A stretch of DNA of 64,000 nucleotides. It comes from Meridianimaribacter flavus (GTDB lineage: Bacteria > Bacteroidota > Bacteroidia > Flavobacteriales > Flavobacteriaceae). This document shows positions 17,185-25,443 of the stretch, one piece after another. Position numbers and translations under genes: made by a program. Numbering within the stretch: the stretch's first letter is position 1; each line of letters starts with the position of its first letter. Location of the stretch: positions 310,001-374,000 of the forward strand of contig NZ_SOQZ01000002.1 in assembly GCF_004366715.1 (NCBI RefSeq). The letters are read 5' to 3'. The notes beneath the pieces were generated by a model. That model made no database searches and was not told where the DNA came from. It saw nothing but the letters and a program-made list of their open reading frames with translations.

Positions 17185-18296
17185 ATCAATATTGCTCGTT
17201 TCATCACTTTGGCTTTAGCAACCGTTTCTAACCATTCAGCTTCAGGATTGGAGTCTTTTGTAATACCTCCTCCTACAAAAACAGTAGCAGTATCATCTAC
17301 AATTTCCATACAACGTAAATTCACGTACAAATTTGTGGTTGTTTTTACTGTTGCATATGCGTTGTTTTCAACATTTCGTCGATTGCGATTTCTGGTTTTA
17401 CTGTCTTGTAAATTAAGTGTTCCTAAAAACCCTGAGTAAAAGGTTCTTTGATAGTTTTCGTGTTTTAAAATAAAGGTCTTAGCTGCCTCTTTAGGCAAAC
17501 CACATACAGCTGGTGTTGGATGCAAGATTTCTATCACATGCTGTAAATCGTCCTTAAGTAAACCTGTTATTTTTGTTTTAAGGTGCAATAAATTTCCTGC
17601 TTTTACTGTATTGACTTCACCAATGCTTATACTTTTTACAGTTTTAGACAGTCCGTCAACAATAAAATCAGTTACTATTTGCTGCTCTTGTTGTTCCTTT
17701 TGTCCCCAAACCACATCCATATTCCCTTTATATTCTTGGGTTCCTGCCAATGCCATTGTTGAAAATCTATTATTCTCTACTGATAACAATGTTTCAGGTG
17801 TCGCACCTATCCACAACCCAACTTTTGGGTGGTACCATAGGTACACAAACGCAGTAGGATAATTTTTCAAAACATCTTCAAACAATTGAAATATGGTTTT
17901 AGACTTTATATTTACAGTCTCTTTTCTAGACAATACAACCTTTTCAAATTCTCCAGAAACAATGGCCTCAACACCTTGCTTTATAAGTTGAATATGTTGT
18001 TGCTTTTCATCTTCTTGCTCTTCAACAGAAACCTCAACCTCAACTTTGGTATTAGTAGATTTATAATCACTAATAATATGTTTTGAAGCTGCTTGCGGAA
18101 TTAAAACTGTTTTAGCTTCAGAATTAAAAGGTGCAAAAACAAAACCTCTTTCTGAGAAATTTTCAACAGAAAACAAGATATCATTTAACTGCAAATAAGC
18201 GTTTAGCCTTGACTGGTTTGGTGATCGGTAAACCACAAAAGGCAATTGATTGCTATATTGCTGAGATAATCGCGCTATTAAAGACTGAAACTCCAT
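17181..18296 (-). CDS. menF: Isochorismate synthase (chorismate-binding enzyme)
   Basis: Converts chorismate to isochorismate, first step towards menaquinone. 371 aa. The chorismate-binding domain occupies the C-terminal two thirds: FEKVVLSRKETV, MALAGTQEYKG, HPTPAVCGLPK and FYSGFLG. The context with menD, menI, menB and menA supports MenF rather than a siderophore EntC. The start overlaps the stop of the upstream thioesterase gene by one base (TAATG), indicating coupling. Confidence 0.92.
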   Translation of the reverse strand: MEFQSLIARLSQQYSNQLPFVVYRSPNQSRLNAYLQLNDILFSVENFSERGFVFAPFNSEAKTVLIPQAASKHIISDYKSTNTKVEVEVSVEEQEDEKQQHIQLIKQGVEAIVSGEFEKVVLSRKETVNIKSKTIFQLFEDVLKNYPTAFVYLWYHPKVGLWIGATPETLLSVENNRFSTMALAGTQEYKGNMDVVWGQKEQQEQQIVTDFIVDGLSKTVKSISIGEVNTVKAGNLLHLKTKITGLLKDDLQHVIEILHPTPAVCGLPKEAAKTFILKHENYQRTFYSGFLGTLNLQDSKTRNRNRRNVENNAYATVKTTTNLYVNLRCMEIVDDTATVFVGGGITKDSNPEAEWLETVAKAKVMKRAILI

Positions 18297-18721
18297 TATT
18301 TCTTTTTAGGCAAACTAATAGTAGACAATCTACAAATAGAGACTAAGTTATCGTTATCATCAGTAACACGAATGTCTAACAACTGTGTTGTTCTTCCTTT
18401 ATGTAAAAAAGTAGCTTTAGCGTACACATGACCTTCGGTTACACTTTTTACATGGTTAGCAGTAATCTCAATACCACGTACAAAAACCTCTTCTAAGTTT
18501 GAGAATATATTTGAAGCAAAACTACCAACACTTTCAGCCAAAGCAGCTGTTGCTCCACCATGCAATACTCCATCTGGTTGGTACACTCTAGAGTTTACAG
18601 GCATTTTTGCAACTAGAAAATCATCTCCATAATCAATCATTTCAATTTGTAAGGTTTCCATTAAGGTATTCTTACTAATTGCGTTTGCTTGTTTTAATAT
18701 CTCTTCTTTAGTTAATGGCAT
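18296..18721 (-). CDS. menI: PaaI-family hotdog thioesterase, likely DHNA-CoA thioesterase
   Basis: 141 aa single hotdog domain. The conserved QPDGVLHGGATAALAESVGSFAS segment carries the catalytic Glu region of PaaI/MenI-type thioesterases. As first gene of the coupled menF-ygiD-menD unit it is a good candidate to release DHNA from DHNA-CoA. The family assignment is firm; the MenI role is inferred from position. Confidence 0.8.
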   Translation of the reverse strand: MPLTKEEILKQANAISKNTLMETLQIEMIDYGDDFLVAKMPVNSRVYQPDGVLHGGATAALAESVGSFASNIFSNLEEVFVRGIEITANHVKSVTEGHVYAKATFLHKGRTTQLLDIRVTDDNDNLVSICRLSTISLPKKK

Positions 18722-18774
18722 AAATACTGTATTTTTAATGTCGCTAACAAAAATACAAAAACCAAGAACAAAAT

Positions 18775-19410
18775 ATGACTCAAGTTGAAAAGGAAATAAG
18801 CTATACTACTACAAACTCATACTCTACTTTAAACACGTTAACCAAAAGCACTAAAACTGTATGGTTTGTGTGTCATGGTATGGGTTATTTAAGTCGGTAT
18901 TTTCTAAACTATTTTAAGCAATTTGATGCTAATGAAAACTATTTTATTGCACCACAAGCACAAAGTAAATACTATATTCCGCCAAAATCTAAATATGTTG
19001 GTGCAAGTTGGCTTACCAAAGAAAACACTGTGAAAGAAACCGAAAATGTCATGCGCTATTTTGATGCTATTTTTGAAGCCGAAAATATACCCAACAACCT
19101 CAATTTTGTTGTGCTAGGTTACTCGCAAGGTGTTAGTGTAGCAATGCGCTATCTTGCAAAACGCAAACTACAATGCTCTCATTTATATATTCATTCTGGT
19201 GGAATCCCTAAAGAGCTAACTCCTGAAGATTTTAGTTATTTAAACACCAAAGTCTCTCTAATTTATGGTACTGAAGACGAATATTTAAACGAAGAACGTA
19301 TTGCCTCTGAAACACAACGTGCAAAGTCCCTTTTTGGAGATACTGTAAACATTCATCCTTTTGAAGGCAAACATGTAGTGAATGTAGATTTAATAAAAAG
19401 ATTAGCATGA
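18775..19410 (+). CDS. Alpha/beta hydrolase, carboxylesterase/phospholipase-like
   Basis: 211 aa. Oxyanion region WFVCHGMGYLSRYF, nucleophile elbow GYSQG, catalytic Asp likely in YGTEDEYL and His in FEGKHVV, as in Abhydrolase_2-type esterases. It starts 53 bp from the divergent menI gene and overlaps the next gene by ATGA. A MenH role (SHCHC synthase is also an alpha/beta hydrolase) is conceivable from position, but the sequence looks more like a generic esterase. Confidence 0.7.
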   Translation: MTQVEKEISYTTTNSYSTLNTLTKSTKTVWFVCHGMGYLSRYFLNYFKQFDANENYFIAPQAQSKYYIPPKSKYVGASWLTKENTVKETENVMRYFDAIFEAENIPNNLNFVVLGYSQGVSVAMRYLAKRKLQCSHLYIHSGGIPKELTPEDFSYLNTKVSLIYGTEDEYLNEERIASETQRAKSLFGDTVNIHPFEGKHVVNVDLIKRLA

Positions 19411-19982
19411 ATATTCCTCCAATAGAAAACGATCGTGTTAGCTTAACCTTACTCGGTTTAAGCAATTATAAAAAGTTGCAAGACATTGCTAACGAAAAAG
19501 ACTTAATTGCCTATTCGCCTAGCGATATTTCTTCTCCCGAAAAGCTAAAAAGCTACGTGCAAACTGCTGTTGATGGCTTTTACCATAAAACCATTATTCC
19601 GTTTATTATCTACGATAAACAGAAACAGAAATTTACTGGTAGCACACGTTTTGGTCACATTAACTGGGACAATAAAACACTGCATATTGGTTGGACTTGG
19701 ATAGGACGCGAGTTTCAAGGTAGCGGACTCAATACCAACATGAAGTTTTTAATGCTGCAATATGCCTTTGAAACTTTAGCGTTTGAAAAAGTAGAATTCA
19801 GGATAGATGAGCGCAACATACGTTCTAGGAAAGCTGTGGAAAAACTTGGTGCTACACTTGAAGGCATTCTTAGGCGTGATGTGGTTTTAAAAGATGGTTT
19901 TCGACGTAATACCTGCTGCTATGGTATTTTAAAAGACGAATGGCCAACTATAAAGCAGACCATTTTTAAAGAGTTTAATTAA
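19407..19982 (+). CDS. GNAT N-acetyltransferase, RimJ/RimL type
   Basis: 191 aa. Acetyl-CoA binding fold visible in HIGWTWIGREFQGSGLNTNMKFLMLQYAFE and VEFRIDERNIRSRKAVEKLGATLEGILRRDVVLKDG-like segments characteristic of the ribosomal-protein/aminoglycoside RimJ/L group. The substrate is unknown. Translationally coupled (4-nt overlap) to the esterase gene, suggesting a common pathway or simple co-expression. Confidence 0.85.
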   Translation: MNIPPIENDRVSLTLLGLSNYKKLQDIANEKDLIAYSPSDISSPEKLKSYVQTAVDGFYHKTIIPFIIYDKQKQKFTGSTRFGHINWDNKTLHIGWTWIGREFQGSGLNTNMKFLMLQYAFETLAFEKVEFRIDERNIRSRKAVEKLGATLEGILRRDVVLKDGFRRNTCCYGILKDEWPTIKQTIFKEFN

Positions 19983-19987
19983 AGTTG

Positions 19988-20464
19988 TTACTCACACGTA
20001 GTTCTTACCATTGGCATTGTAGACGTGTATTTAATAGTTGTTCTGTCTTGAAACGCTGTTCCTGAGTCGTTTAATTCTCCATAGCCTTCAATTAAAACAG
20101 AATCATTAACCTTAAATGCAACTTCGCGTTTACTTTCTACACCTTCTGAAGTAAATGTATATGTTCCTATGAGTTTATCATCGTTTAGAGTTCCTTGGAA
20201 CACACCTTGGTTTGCATCTTTTTCAGCATAGGTATAACTTAAAGTTCCTGTAATACTGTCTTCTAGAATATTAGTGATTTTAAACCTTACCTTGTTATTG
20301 TCTTTACTATACTCAAAGCAACTCAATTCCACCAAAGCGGTTAGTGTTTCTTCGTTTGCAATAACCTCTTTAACATCGTGTATTACCTCTTTTGTAGTGT
20401 CTTTATTGTCTTTACAGCTACTTAAGCTTAGTATAGCACATACTATTAAAACGATTTGTTTCAT
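19988..20464 (-). CDS. Lipoprotein of unknown function
   Basis: 158 aa with a lipoprotein signal (MKQIVLIVCAILSLSSCKD; lipobox Cys near 17). The rest is beta-rich (GTLSYTYAEKDANQGVFQGTL, GTYTFTSEGVESKREVAF), like small ligand- or membrane-facing lipoproteins. It lies 11 bp downstream of the META-domain lipoprotein gene in the same direction, likely one operon. Confidence 0.65.
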   Translation of the reverse strand: MKQIVLIVCAILSLSSCKDNKDTTKEVIHDVKEVIANEETLTALVELSCFEYSKDNNKVRFKITNILEDSITGTLSYTYAEKDANQGVFQGTLNDDKLIGTYTFTSEGVESKREVAFKVNDSVLIEGYGELNDSGTAFQDRTTIKYTSTMPMVRTTCE

Positions 20465-20475
20465 TGCTTAATAGG

Positions 20476-20898
20476 TTAAGGTGTTACGCTTTTAAATCGC
20501 ATCATTGTGACATCGTCTATCAACAAATGCAGTTTACCTTCCTCATCAATTGTATAGGTATTTACTTTTTTAATGGTGTTTTTAAAATGGTTTTCACCTT
20601 CGCCACAATACATCATTATTGCTGGTCCTGGTTCGCCAAAAGAAATGCTATTACCATCAATAGTAACACTAGCCGAATACCCATTACAACCACTATTACC
20701 AGTGACTTTTTGGTCTTCTTTATTAAATGTTATTTGTGGTTTCTTATCAGGAAAAAGACCTTCAAAAGCGATTCGTGGACCAGATAAATGCTCCAGTTCC
20801 CATTGTGTGTTATACAACGCATCTTCGCTTGAAGATTTTGAAGAATTACAAGCTGTCACTAATACTAACAGCAGTAGTACAAAAGATAGTTTTTTCAT
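20476..20898 (-). CDS. META-domain lipoprotein (HslJ-like)
   Basis: 140 aa. Lipoprotein signal MKKLSFVLLLLVLVTACNSS. One META domain: NTQWELEHLSG, PQITFNKEDQKVTGNSGCN with the typical GCNGY turn, and a final KLHLLID strand. META proteins include HslJ and stress-linked lipoproteins in enterobacteria; the function here is unknown. Co-directional with the next lipoprotein gene. Confidence 0.82.
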   Translation of the reverse strand: MKKLSFVLLLLVLVTACNSSKSSSEDALYNTQWELEHLSGPRIAFEGLFPDKKPQITFNKEDQKVTGNSGCNGYSASVTIDGNSISFGEPGPAIMMYCGEGENHFKNTIKKVNTYTIDEEGKLHLLIDDVTMMRFKSVTP

Positions 20899-20975
20899 GT
20901 TTTAGATGTGTTTTTATTAATCTTGAAGTTACACTTTTTTTGGTAAACAGTAGTCACCAAAACATTAAAAAACGA

Positions 20976-21296
20976 TTAACTGGTTTGCTGTAAGGTTTTA
21001 TTTTTTTCTTTAAGCACAGCCAATTTTTTTTCTAAAAAAGTAATGGCTTTTTCGGTTTTATAACTGGCTTTTGATGCAAAATCCTTTGCCTCTGCTTTAA
21101 ACTTCTCTTTACCAGATTGTGCAGCTTTAGACACATCGTCTTTTACTTCGGTAAAGTCGTTTACTATTTGGTCTTTTATATCCTTACCTTCTTTTTTAAG
21201 CTTATCTCTGGTTACTTTGCCTTTTTCTGGAGCTAGCAACACACCTACTCCTGCTCCTATAAGTACGCCTAGTACTATTGCACCTTTATGTATCAT
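20976..21296 (-). CDS. YtxH domain-containing membrane-anchored protein
   Basis: 106 aa. One N-terminal hydrophobic segment (GAIVLGVLIGAGVGVLLAP) followed by the basic APEKGKVTRDKLKK motif, then a long charged, Lys/Glu-rich helix (coiled-coil-like). This is the YtxH layout, found in small general-stress proteins of Firmicutes and Bacteroidota. Likely inner-membrane anchored. Single gene. Confidence 0.82.
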   Translation of the reverse strand: MIHKGAIVLGVLIGAGVGVLLAPEKGKVTRDKLKKEGKDIKDQIVNDFTEVKDDVSKAAQSGKEKFKAEAKDFASKASYKTEKAITFLEKKLAVLKEKNKTLQQTS

Positions 21297-21399
21297 AACT
21301 ATATTTTTTTAAGGTTAAACGTGTTTACTTATAAGTAGTAAACTATTGTATTTTGTTACAAACAAGCTGTGTGCCAAATTGATAGGCAGGAATGGTTTT

Positions 21400-21831
21400 T
21401 TAAAATATCTTCCATGGGTTGAATCCAGCCGCTTCAATTGCAGGTGCTAGAGTGTCTGCCATAAATTCTTTCTCTTCTGTGTCAAGTTCGTCCCAAGGCA
21501 ATTCGTCAACGAGATTAGAAATCTGTTTCAATTTTGTTTCAGATGTTTCATTTGAATTGTCAATTTTGACAAGTCTATCGAGAAAGTTATTAGTTGCTTT
21601 TCTGAGTATAGTAATAACTTGCTGGTCTGAAGAGTTAAGTCCACGAGCTTCCCAATTTTCAGAATTCTCATAAATGTCTGAATTTTTAATCTCGTTTACC
21701 GTTTTCAAAAGTTTATCGTTATTCATATTTTTTTCAGTGTTTCTATTGATTGATTCATTCTCCACTCGCTGACCATTACAAGTAGTCAGGATGTTCGAGA
21801 GAAGAATAACGAAAATTATTAATTTTGTCAT
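21400..21831 (-). CDS. Small lipoprotein, DUF4844-like
   Basis: 143 aa. Lipoprotein signal MTKLIIFVILLSNILTTCNGQ. The helical C-terminal half (VDELPWDELDTEEKEFMADT, then LAPAIEAAGFNPW) resembles my memory of DUF4844; that assignment is tentative. It lies at the native side of a small island of unknown genes, between the YtxH gene and the structured edge at 21840-21956. Confidence 0.55.
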   Translation of the reverse strand: MTKLIIFVILLSNILTTCNGQRVENESINRNTEKNMNNDKLLKTVNEIKNSDIYENSENWEARGLNSSDQQVITILRKATNNFLDRLVKIDNSNETSETKLKQISNLVDELPWDELDTEEKEFMADTLAPAIEAAGFNPWKIF

Positions 21832-21839
21832 TTTCAGTT

Positions 21840-21956
21840 AATTGTCTTTTAATTTAAAAAAAGTTTAGCCGAAATGAGTTGTAATTCAAGGTGAGGGTTT
21901 TCAGAAGTAGGCGAGAACAAGCAATTACTTATAGACATTGTTGCCAGTAGTTTTTT
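21840..21956. other. Non-coding edge of island 2
   Basis: No ORF. It ends with TAGACATTGTTG...GTTTTT (21932-21955) right at the stop codon of the 187-aa gene. The first 12 bases match 11 of 12 in the corresponding motif 6650-6661 at the end of island 1, and the last six are identical. Between these matching ends the bases differ, so it is a shared design rather than one copied repeat. Confidence 0.45.
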
Positions 21957-22520
21957 TTATAAATACTTTATGTTATTCATTAAGTCACGATACTTAAGCA
22001 TTCGTTCGCTATCAAATTCTACAATTCCATTTTTGCTGATAATTTCGGATTTATCCATTTCATCTTGGATTTCTAAAATTTGCTGTTGAATATTCAAAGT
22101 TTGAGCAGTCGAAACGTATGGTAAGTTTTTCGGTTTATTTTCACGAAAATAATCTTGACAAAAAAAGAAAGCTGTATTTAAATCTTTTACATTTTCTTTA
22201 TTAATCCAAGATTTTTTAGCCAAATGAATTAACCAATCCCAAACTAAATGTCCATTATAATCTCTGGTTTCCCAAAATCTACTACATTCAATTATATAAT
22301 CGTGTCCTCCTTTTCCAACTAATGCATCGGATTCAACTTGCCAAATTCCAAACTTTATTATTGCAATACTTGCATAAAATTCCTCATAGTCAAATCGATT
22401 GTTCTTTTTTGTATAGTTTACTGCTTTATAAAAATCTGAATGGTCTTCGGTAAAATTATTTGGTATTTCTCCATTTTGCCAAAGGTCATATAAGTGATTT
22501 TTCGCTTCTTGTTCTGTCAT
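21957..22520 (-). CDS. Hypothetical cytosolic protein (island 2)
   Basis: 187 aa, no signal peptide or TM helix, mostly helical, rich in Trp (IWQVES, SRFWET, HLVWDWLIHLAKKSW). I do not recognise the family. It follows the 98-aa gene by 4 bp, so the two are very likely co-translated. The acidic/aromatic helical character would fit an immunity protein or a small regulator, but nothing in the sequence proves it. Confidence 0.5.
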   Translation of the reverse strand: MTEQEAKNHLYDLWQNGEIPNNFTEDHSDFYKAVNYTKKNNRFDYEEFYASIAIIKFGIWQVESDALVGKGGHDYIIECSRFWETRDYNGHLVWDWLIHLAKKSWINKENVKDLNTAFFFCQDYFRENKPKNLPYVSTAQTLNIQQQILEIQDEMDKSEIISKNGIVEFDSERMLKYRDLMNNIKYL

Positions 22521-22524
22521 ATTT

Positions 22525-22821
22525 TTAAAGTTTTACGTCCAGTTTTTCATCTAATAAATTTTCCAGTTCTGTTCTAAAAAACATATTATTTGTTCTGATT
22601 TTAGCTCTATCACATACAGCGTCTACAGCTAAATCACTTTCCAAAAAGGGTTGTATTGATAATTCAGCATTTAAAGTTCTCAAGTATGATTTAGTAAAAG
22701 CTTCAAATTCTTTTCCATTTGTCGGACGAATTATTAATTCCTCAATTGTTCCACCTCTATATTTTTGTCCAAGTAAATGCTCGTTTTTATTTTTTAATTC
22801 GGTTGCTTCTTTAAAATTCAT
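22525..22821 (-). CDS. Hypothetical small protein (island 2)
   Basis: 98 aa, cytosolic, first gene of the two-gene island unit. Helical N- and C-termini (MNFKEATELKNKNEHLLG; MFFRTELENLLDEKLDVK) with a central basic/polar segment. No recognised domain. It is preceded 42 nt upstream by the 22-bp edge box. A two-gene unit of this size could be toxin/antitoxin- or immunity-like; this is inference only. Confidence 0.5.
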   Translation of the reverse strand: MNFKEATELKNKNEHLLGQKYRGGTIEELIIRPTNGKEFEAFTKSYLRTLNAELSIQPFLESDLAVDAVCDRAKIRTNNMFFRTELENLLDEKLDVKL

Positions 22822-22847
22822 ATCGTATGATTTTTATTTGTTATGCT

Positions 22848-22885
22848 GTTGCGCAAATTACTTACAACTTTAAAAGGATATGGAT
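22848..22885. other. Island 2 upstream edge box
   Basis: Contains TGTTGCGCA (22851-22859 region) and ACAACTTTAAAA, G, GATATGGAT (22864-22885), 21/22 identical to 7710-7731. Same order and orientation relative to the downstream minus-strand gene as in island 1. A short CCGTTAAG lies nearby (22907-22914), inverse of CTTAACGG at 6533-6540. Confidence 0.5.
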
Positions 22886-23003
22886 AGTTTTAATTATCTA
22901 TATCTACCGTTAAGCGAAGTTAATTTTTTATCATCTTAAAACCAACGCCTTAAGGTTTTTACTTGTAAACAGTTATCAACAAAAATGCTATAAAAAAACA
23001 GCT

Positions 23004-23306
23004 TTAATCCATCTTAAGCTTTTGTAGCATTTCGTTGGTAATAGGTTCGGTATAAATACCATAACCGTTTACCAATTGCCCTTTTAAACCATACTTTTCT
23101 GATGAAATGGCATACAGTATACTATTATCTCCTGGATCGCTCATGCCTTCAAAACGGAAGTACTCGTCTATTTCAAACTCATTATGAAATACTGTAAACT
23201 CACCATTTCCACACTCAATACAGTTTTGCTTAAGGTTAAAGTCTTCAACATAACCTTCTTCGCGTAGTGCGTTCATAGCTTGACTTAAGGTTTCAAAATC
23301 TCTCAT
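23004..23306 (-). CDS. Small conserved Bacteroidota protein
   Basis: 100 aa, cytosolic. Starts MRDFETLSQAMNALREEGYVEDFNL, then CIECGNGEFTVFHNEFEIDEYFRFEG and ILYAISSEKYGLKGQLVNGYG. I recall this family being labelled phosphoribosylpyrophosphate synthetase in databases, which must be wrong for a 100-aa protein without PRPP-binding motifs. True function unknown. It lies 20 bp downstream of... osmC's own stop region on the same strand, so it is likely co-transcribed after osmC. Confidence 0.7.
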   Translation of the reverse strand: MRDFETLSQAMNALREEGYVEDFNLKQNCIECGNGEFTVFHNEFEIDEYFRFEGMSDPGDNSILYAISSEKYGLKGQLVNGYGIYTEPITNEMLQKLKMD

Positions 23307-23326
23307 AATTTTATGTTTTACTTGTG

Positions 23327-23719
23327 TTATTTTAACGCAGACTCAACAACAACCTCACCTGTAATCATTTTTTCAATAGGACATTTTGAACCCATTTGTA
23401 AGAGTTTTTGGCGTTGTTCATCATCAAGGTTACCAATGAGTTCAATCTCCTTTTTAAAGGTTACCGTTTGTGTAGTTATATTGCGTTTAAAACCAACATT
23501 AACAATTACTTGTTGTAAATCCCATTCCTTTCTATTGGCATACATCCTGATAGTCATAGCAGAACATGCAGCTAATGACGATTCTAACAACTCTGTTGGT
23601 GTTAAGCCTAAATTTTGTCCGCCAACCGATTCTGGCTCATCGGCAGTTATAATATGATTTTTAGCTTGAATTTCGGTTTTATAAAGTTGTGTGCCAATGG
23701 CAGCTGATACGGTTTTCAT
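23327..23719 (-). CDS. OsmC family peroxidase-like protein
   Basis: 130 aa. OsmC fold with the two conserved Cys positions: SSLAACSAMTIRMYANRK (first Cys) and SKCPIEKMITG (second Cys), and the family segment PESVGGQNLGLTPTELL. Likely reduces organic hydroperoxides in the cytosol. It lies 76 bp downstream of the pirin gene; both fit oxidative-stress handling. Confidence 0.88.
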   Translation of the reverse strand: MKTVSAAIGTQLYKTEIQAKNHIITADEPESVGGQNLGLTPTELLESSLAACSAMTIRMYANRKEWDLQQVIVNVGFKRNITTQTVTFKKEIELIGNLDDEQRQKLLQMGSKCPIEKMITGEVVVESALK

Positions 23720-23795
23720 TATTGTTTATTGGTATTATTAATGTAATTCAACTTATATTTCATCTTCGATTTCAACTTTGCTTTGAATGAAAATA

Positions 23796-24683
23796 TCATC
23801 CTCCAAAACGTTTTGGTTCTGGTAAAGGAATACGAACGGTTTCGGTTGGTACACTAGGGAATTTGTTGTCCTTCCAATCTTGTTTGGCTTTTTCAATAAG
23901 CGCTTTGTCTGAAGCCACAAAATTCCACTCAATAAAACGTTCTTCTGGAAAGGCGTCACCTCCAAAAATATACACGGTTGAATTGGCTTCAATTTCAAAA
24001 GCACAAAGTGTCGCGTCTTTAGCTACTAAAAGTTGTTTAGGTCCGTAAGTATGACCATCGCTAGTAATGCTACCTTCTAGAATATAAAGCGAGCTTTCAC
24101 CAAATAAATGTTCGCCAATGGAAACGGTTTTGATTTCGGTTGTTTTAATTTCAATAAAATACAACGGACTATACACAGGCACAGGCGACTGCTTACCAAA
24201 GGCCTTACCTGCTATAAGCTTAAATTGCACATCGTTTTCTGTCCAACTAGGAATGTCGTTTGCAGAAACGTGTGTAAACGATGGTTCGCATTGCTCATCG
24301 GCTTTTGGTAAAGCCACCCAAATTTGTAGTCCATGAAGCATTTTTTTAGAATCTCGTAAACGGTCTGGTGTACGCTCGGTATGTACAACGCCTTTTCCTG
24401 CGGTCATCCAGTTTACAGCACCAGGAGTAATTTCCATAGCTGTTCCTAAACTATCGCGATGCATTACAGCACCTTCAAACAAAAAGGTTAAGGTAGATAA
24501 ACCAATATGCGGATGCATAGCAATATCCATATTATCTTGGTCGCTCATACAAGCTGGACCCATGTGGTCAATAAAAATGAATGGTCCTACCATTCGTTTT
24601 TGACGAAAGGGTAACAATCTACCAACAATAAAATTGCCTATGTTAGCTGCGCGTTCTTCAATTACTAATTTGGTATTAGACAT
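23796..24683 (-). CDS. Pirin family protein
   Basis: 295 aa bicupin. N-terminal cupin: RQKRMVGPFIFIDHMGPA, then HPHIGLSTLTFLFEGAVMHRDSLG with the metal-binding His residues, and WMTAGKGVVHTERTP; pirin C-terminal domain with SLYILEGSI and PEERFIEWNFVAS. Family members act as quercetin dioxygenase-like enzymes or regulators. Upstream lies a decayed permease gene; downstream osmC. Confidence 0.9.
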   Translation of the reverse strand: MSNTKLVIEERAANIGNFIVGRLLPFRQKRMVGPFIFIDHMGPACMSDQDNMDIAMHPHIGLSTLTFLFEGAVMHRDSLGTAMEITPGAVNWMTAGKGVVHTERTPDRLRDSKKMLHGLQIWVALPKADEQCEPSFTHVSANDIPSWTENDVQFKLIAGKAFGKQSPVPVYSPLYFIEIKTTEIKTVSIGEHLFGESSLYILEGSITSDGHTYGPKQLLVAKDATLCAFEIEANSTVYIFGGDAFPEERFIEWNFVASDKALIEKAKQDWKDNKFPSVPTETVRIPLPEPKRFGG

Positions 24684-24729
24684 AATTTATGTTGTGTTTA
24701 AAGTTTATCATAACCCTTAAATTTTGGGT

Positions 24730-24888
24730 TTACATTTGTGTGTGGTTTCTAACTTCAAAAGGTGCAGGAATGTCTTCTTTTGCTAATGACACAGCTAATC
24801 CTAGCACAGCAAATATGCCTCCACCAACCATTCCGCCTATTCCAATTGATATAGCATCTTTTAAGCTTATTTTTTGGGAATCGGTCAT
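24730..24888 (-). pseudogene. Truncated amino-acid permease (APC family) N-terminus
   Basis: A 52-codon minus-strand frame begins MTDSQKISLKDAISIGIGG, continues MVGGGIFAVLGLAVSLAK and then runs into EDIPAPFEVRNHTQM and a stop. The first 37 residues are the TM1 region of APC amino-acid permeases (GxGGMVGGGIFAVLG). The remaining eleven or so helices are absent from the 47 bp before pirin. It is therefore a deletion remnant that kept its start codon and upstream region. The break falls after residue 37. Confidence 0.75.
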
Positions 24889-24961
24889 GATATTTTACTT
24901 TTTTGGATGATTAGCCTAATATAGTTTTTTTATACCTAATACGTATAATAAAATTTTCTCA

Positions 24962-25417
24962 TCAAAGAATCTTCTTCTCAAAACACACGCTATTTTCTAC
25001 TCCTTCGTATTGACCGTAATTAGAAATGATGTTATAACCGTTGCGTTTGTAGAGTGCAATGGCCTCTGGTTGTTTAATTCCTGTTTCTAGCTTGCAAGAG
25101 GTATAATCCAATGTTTTGGTCCATTGTTCTAGGGCTTTTAAAATTGTAGTAGCAATCCCTTTACCGCGTTGTTCAGGAAATACAAACATTCGTTTTACTT
25201 CCATTGAGGTATCATCTAAAGGTTTTATGGCGCCACAACCTACTGCATGATTACCATGATAAGCTACAATGCAATGCTTTAAGGCTTCAATACCATTAAA
25301 CTGATTGTAAAACTCGTGGTCGTCGCCATCACGAATTTTTAAATCGGCATCTAAATGACTGACTAATGTTATAAAGTCTGAATGTGAAGCGTCTGTATGC
25401 TTTAGAGTGATTTCCAT
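24962..25417 (-). CDS. GNAT N-acetyltransferase
   Basis: 151 aa. Acetyl-CoA binding motif MFVFPEQRGKGIATTILKAL (R/QxxGxG/A), preceded by GCGAIKPLDDTSMEVKR and followed by CKLETGIKQPEAIALYKRNGY. This is the typical single-domain PhnO/YjgM-like GNAT. Substrate unknown. It is co-directional with the YiiX lipoprotein gene upstream (26 bp). Confidence 0.87.
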   Translation of the reverse strand: MEITLKHTDASHSDFITLVSHLDADLKIRDGDDHEFYNQFNGIEALKHCIVAYHGNHAVGCGAIKPLDDTSMEVKRMFVFPEQRGKGIATTILKALEQWTKTLDYTSCKLETGIKQPEAIALYKRNGYNIISNYGQYEGVENSVCFEKKIL

Positions 25418-25443
25418 ACTTTAAAGCTACAAAACTTTTATTA

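Noticed and set aside
23004-23306. Phosphoribosylpyrophosphate synthetase
   Set aside because: A label I remember for this family, but the protein has 100 residues and no PRPP-binding loop.
24689-24910. Plus-strand 73-aa frame between pirin and the GNAT gene
   Set aside because: It is the shadow of the truncated permease frame on the minus strand, which shows clear family similarity.
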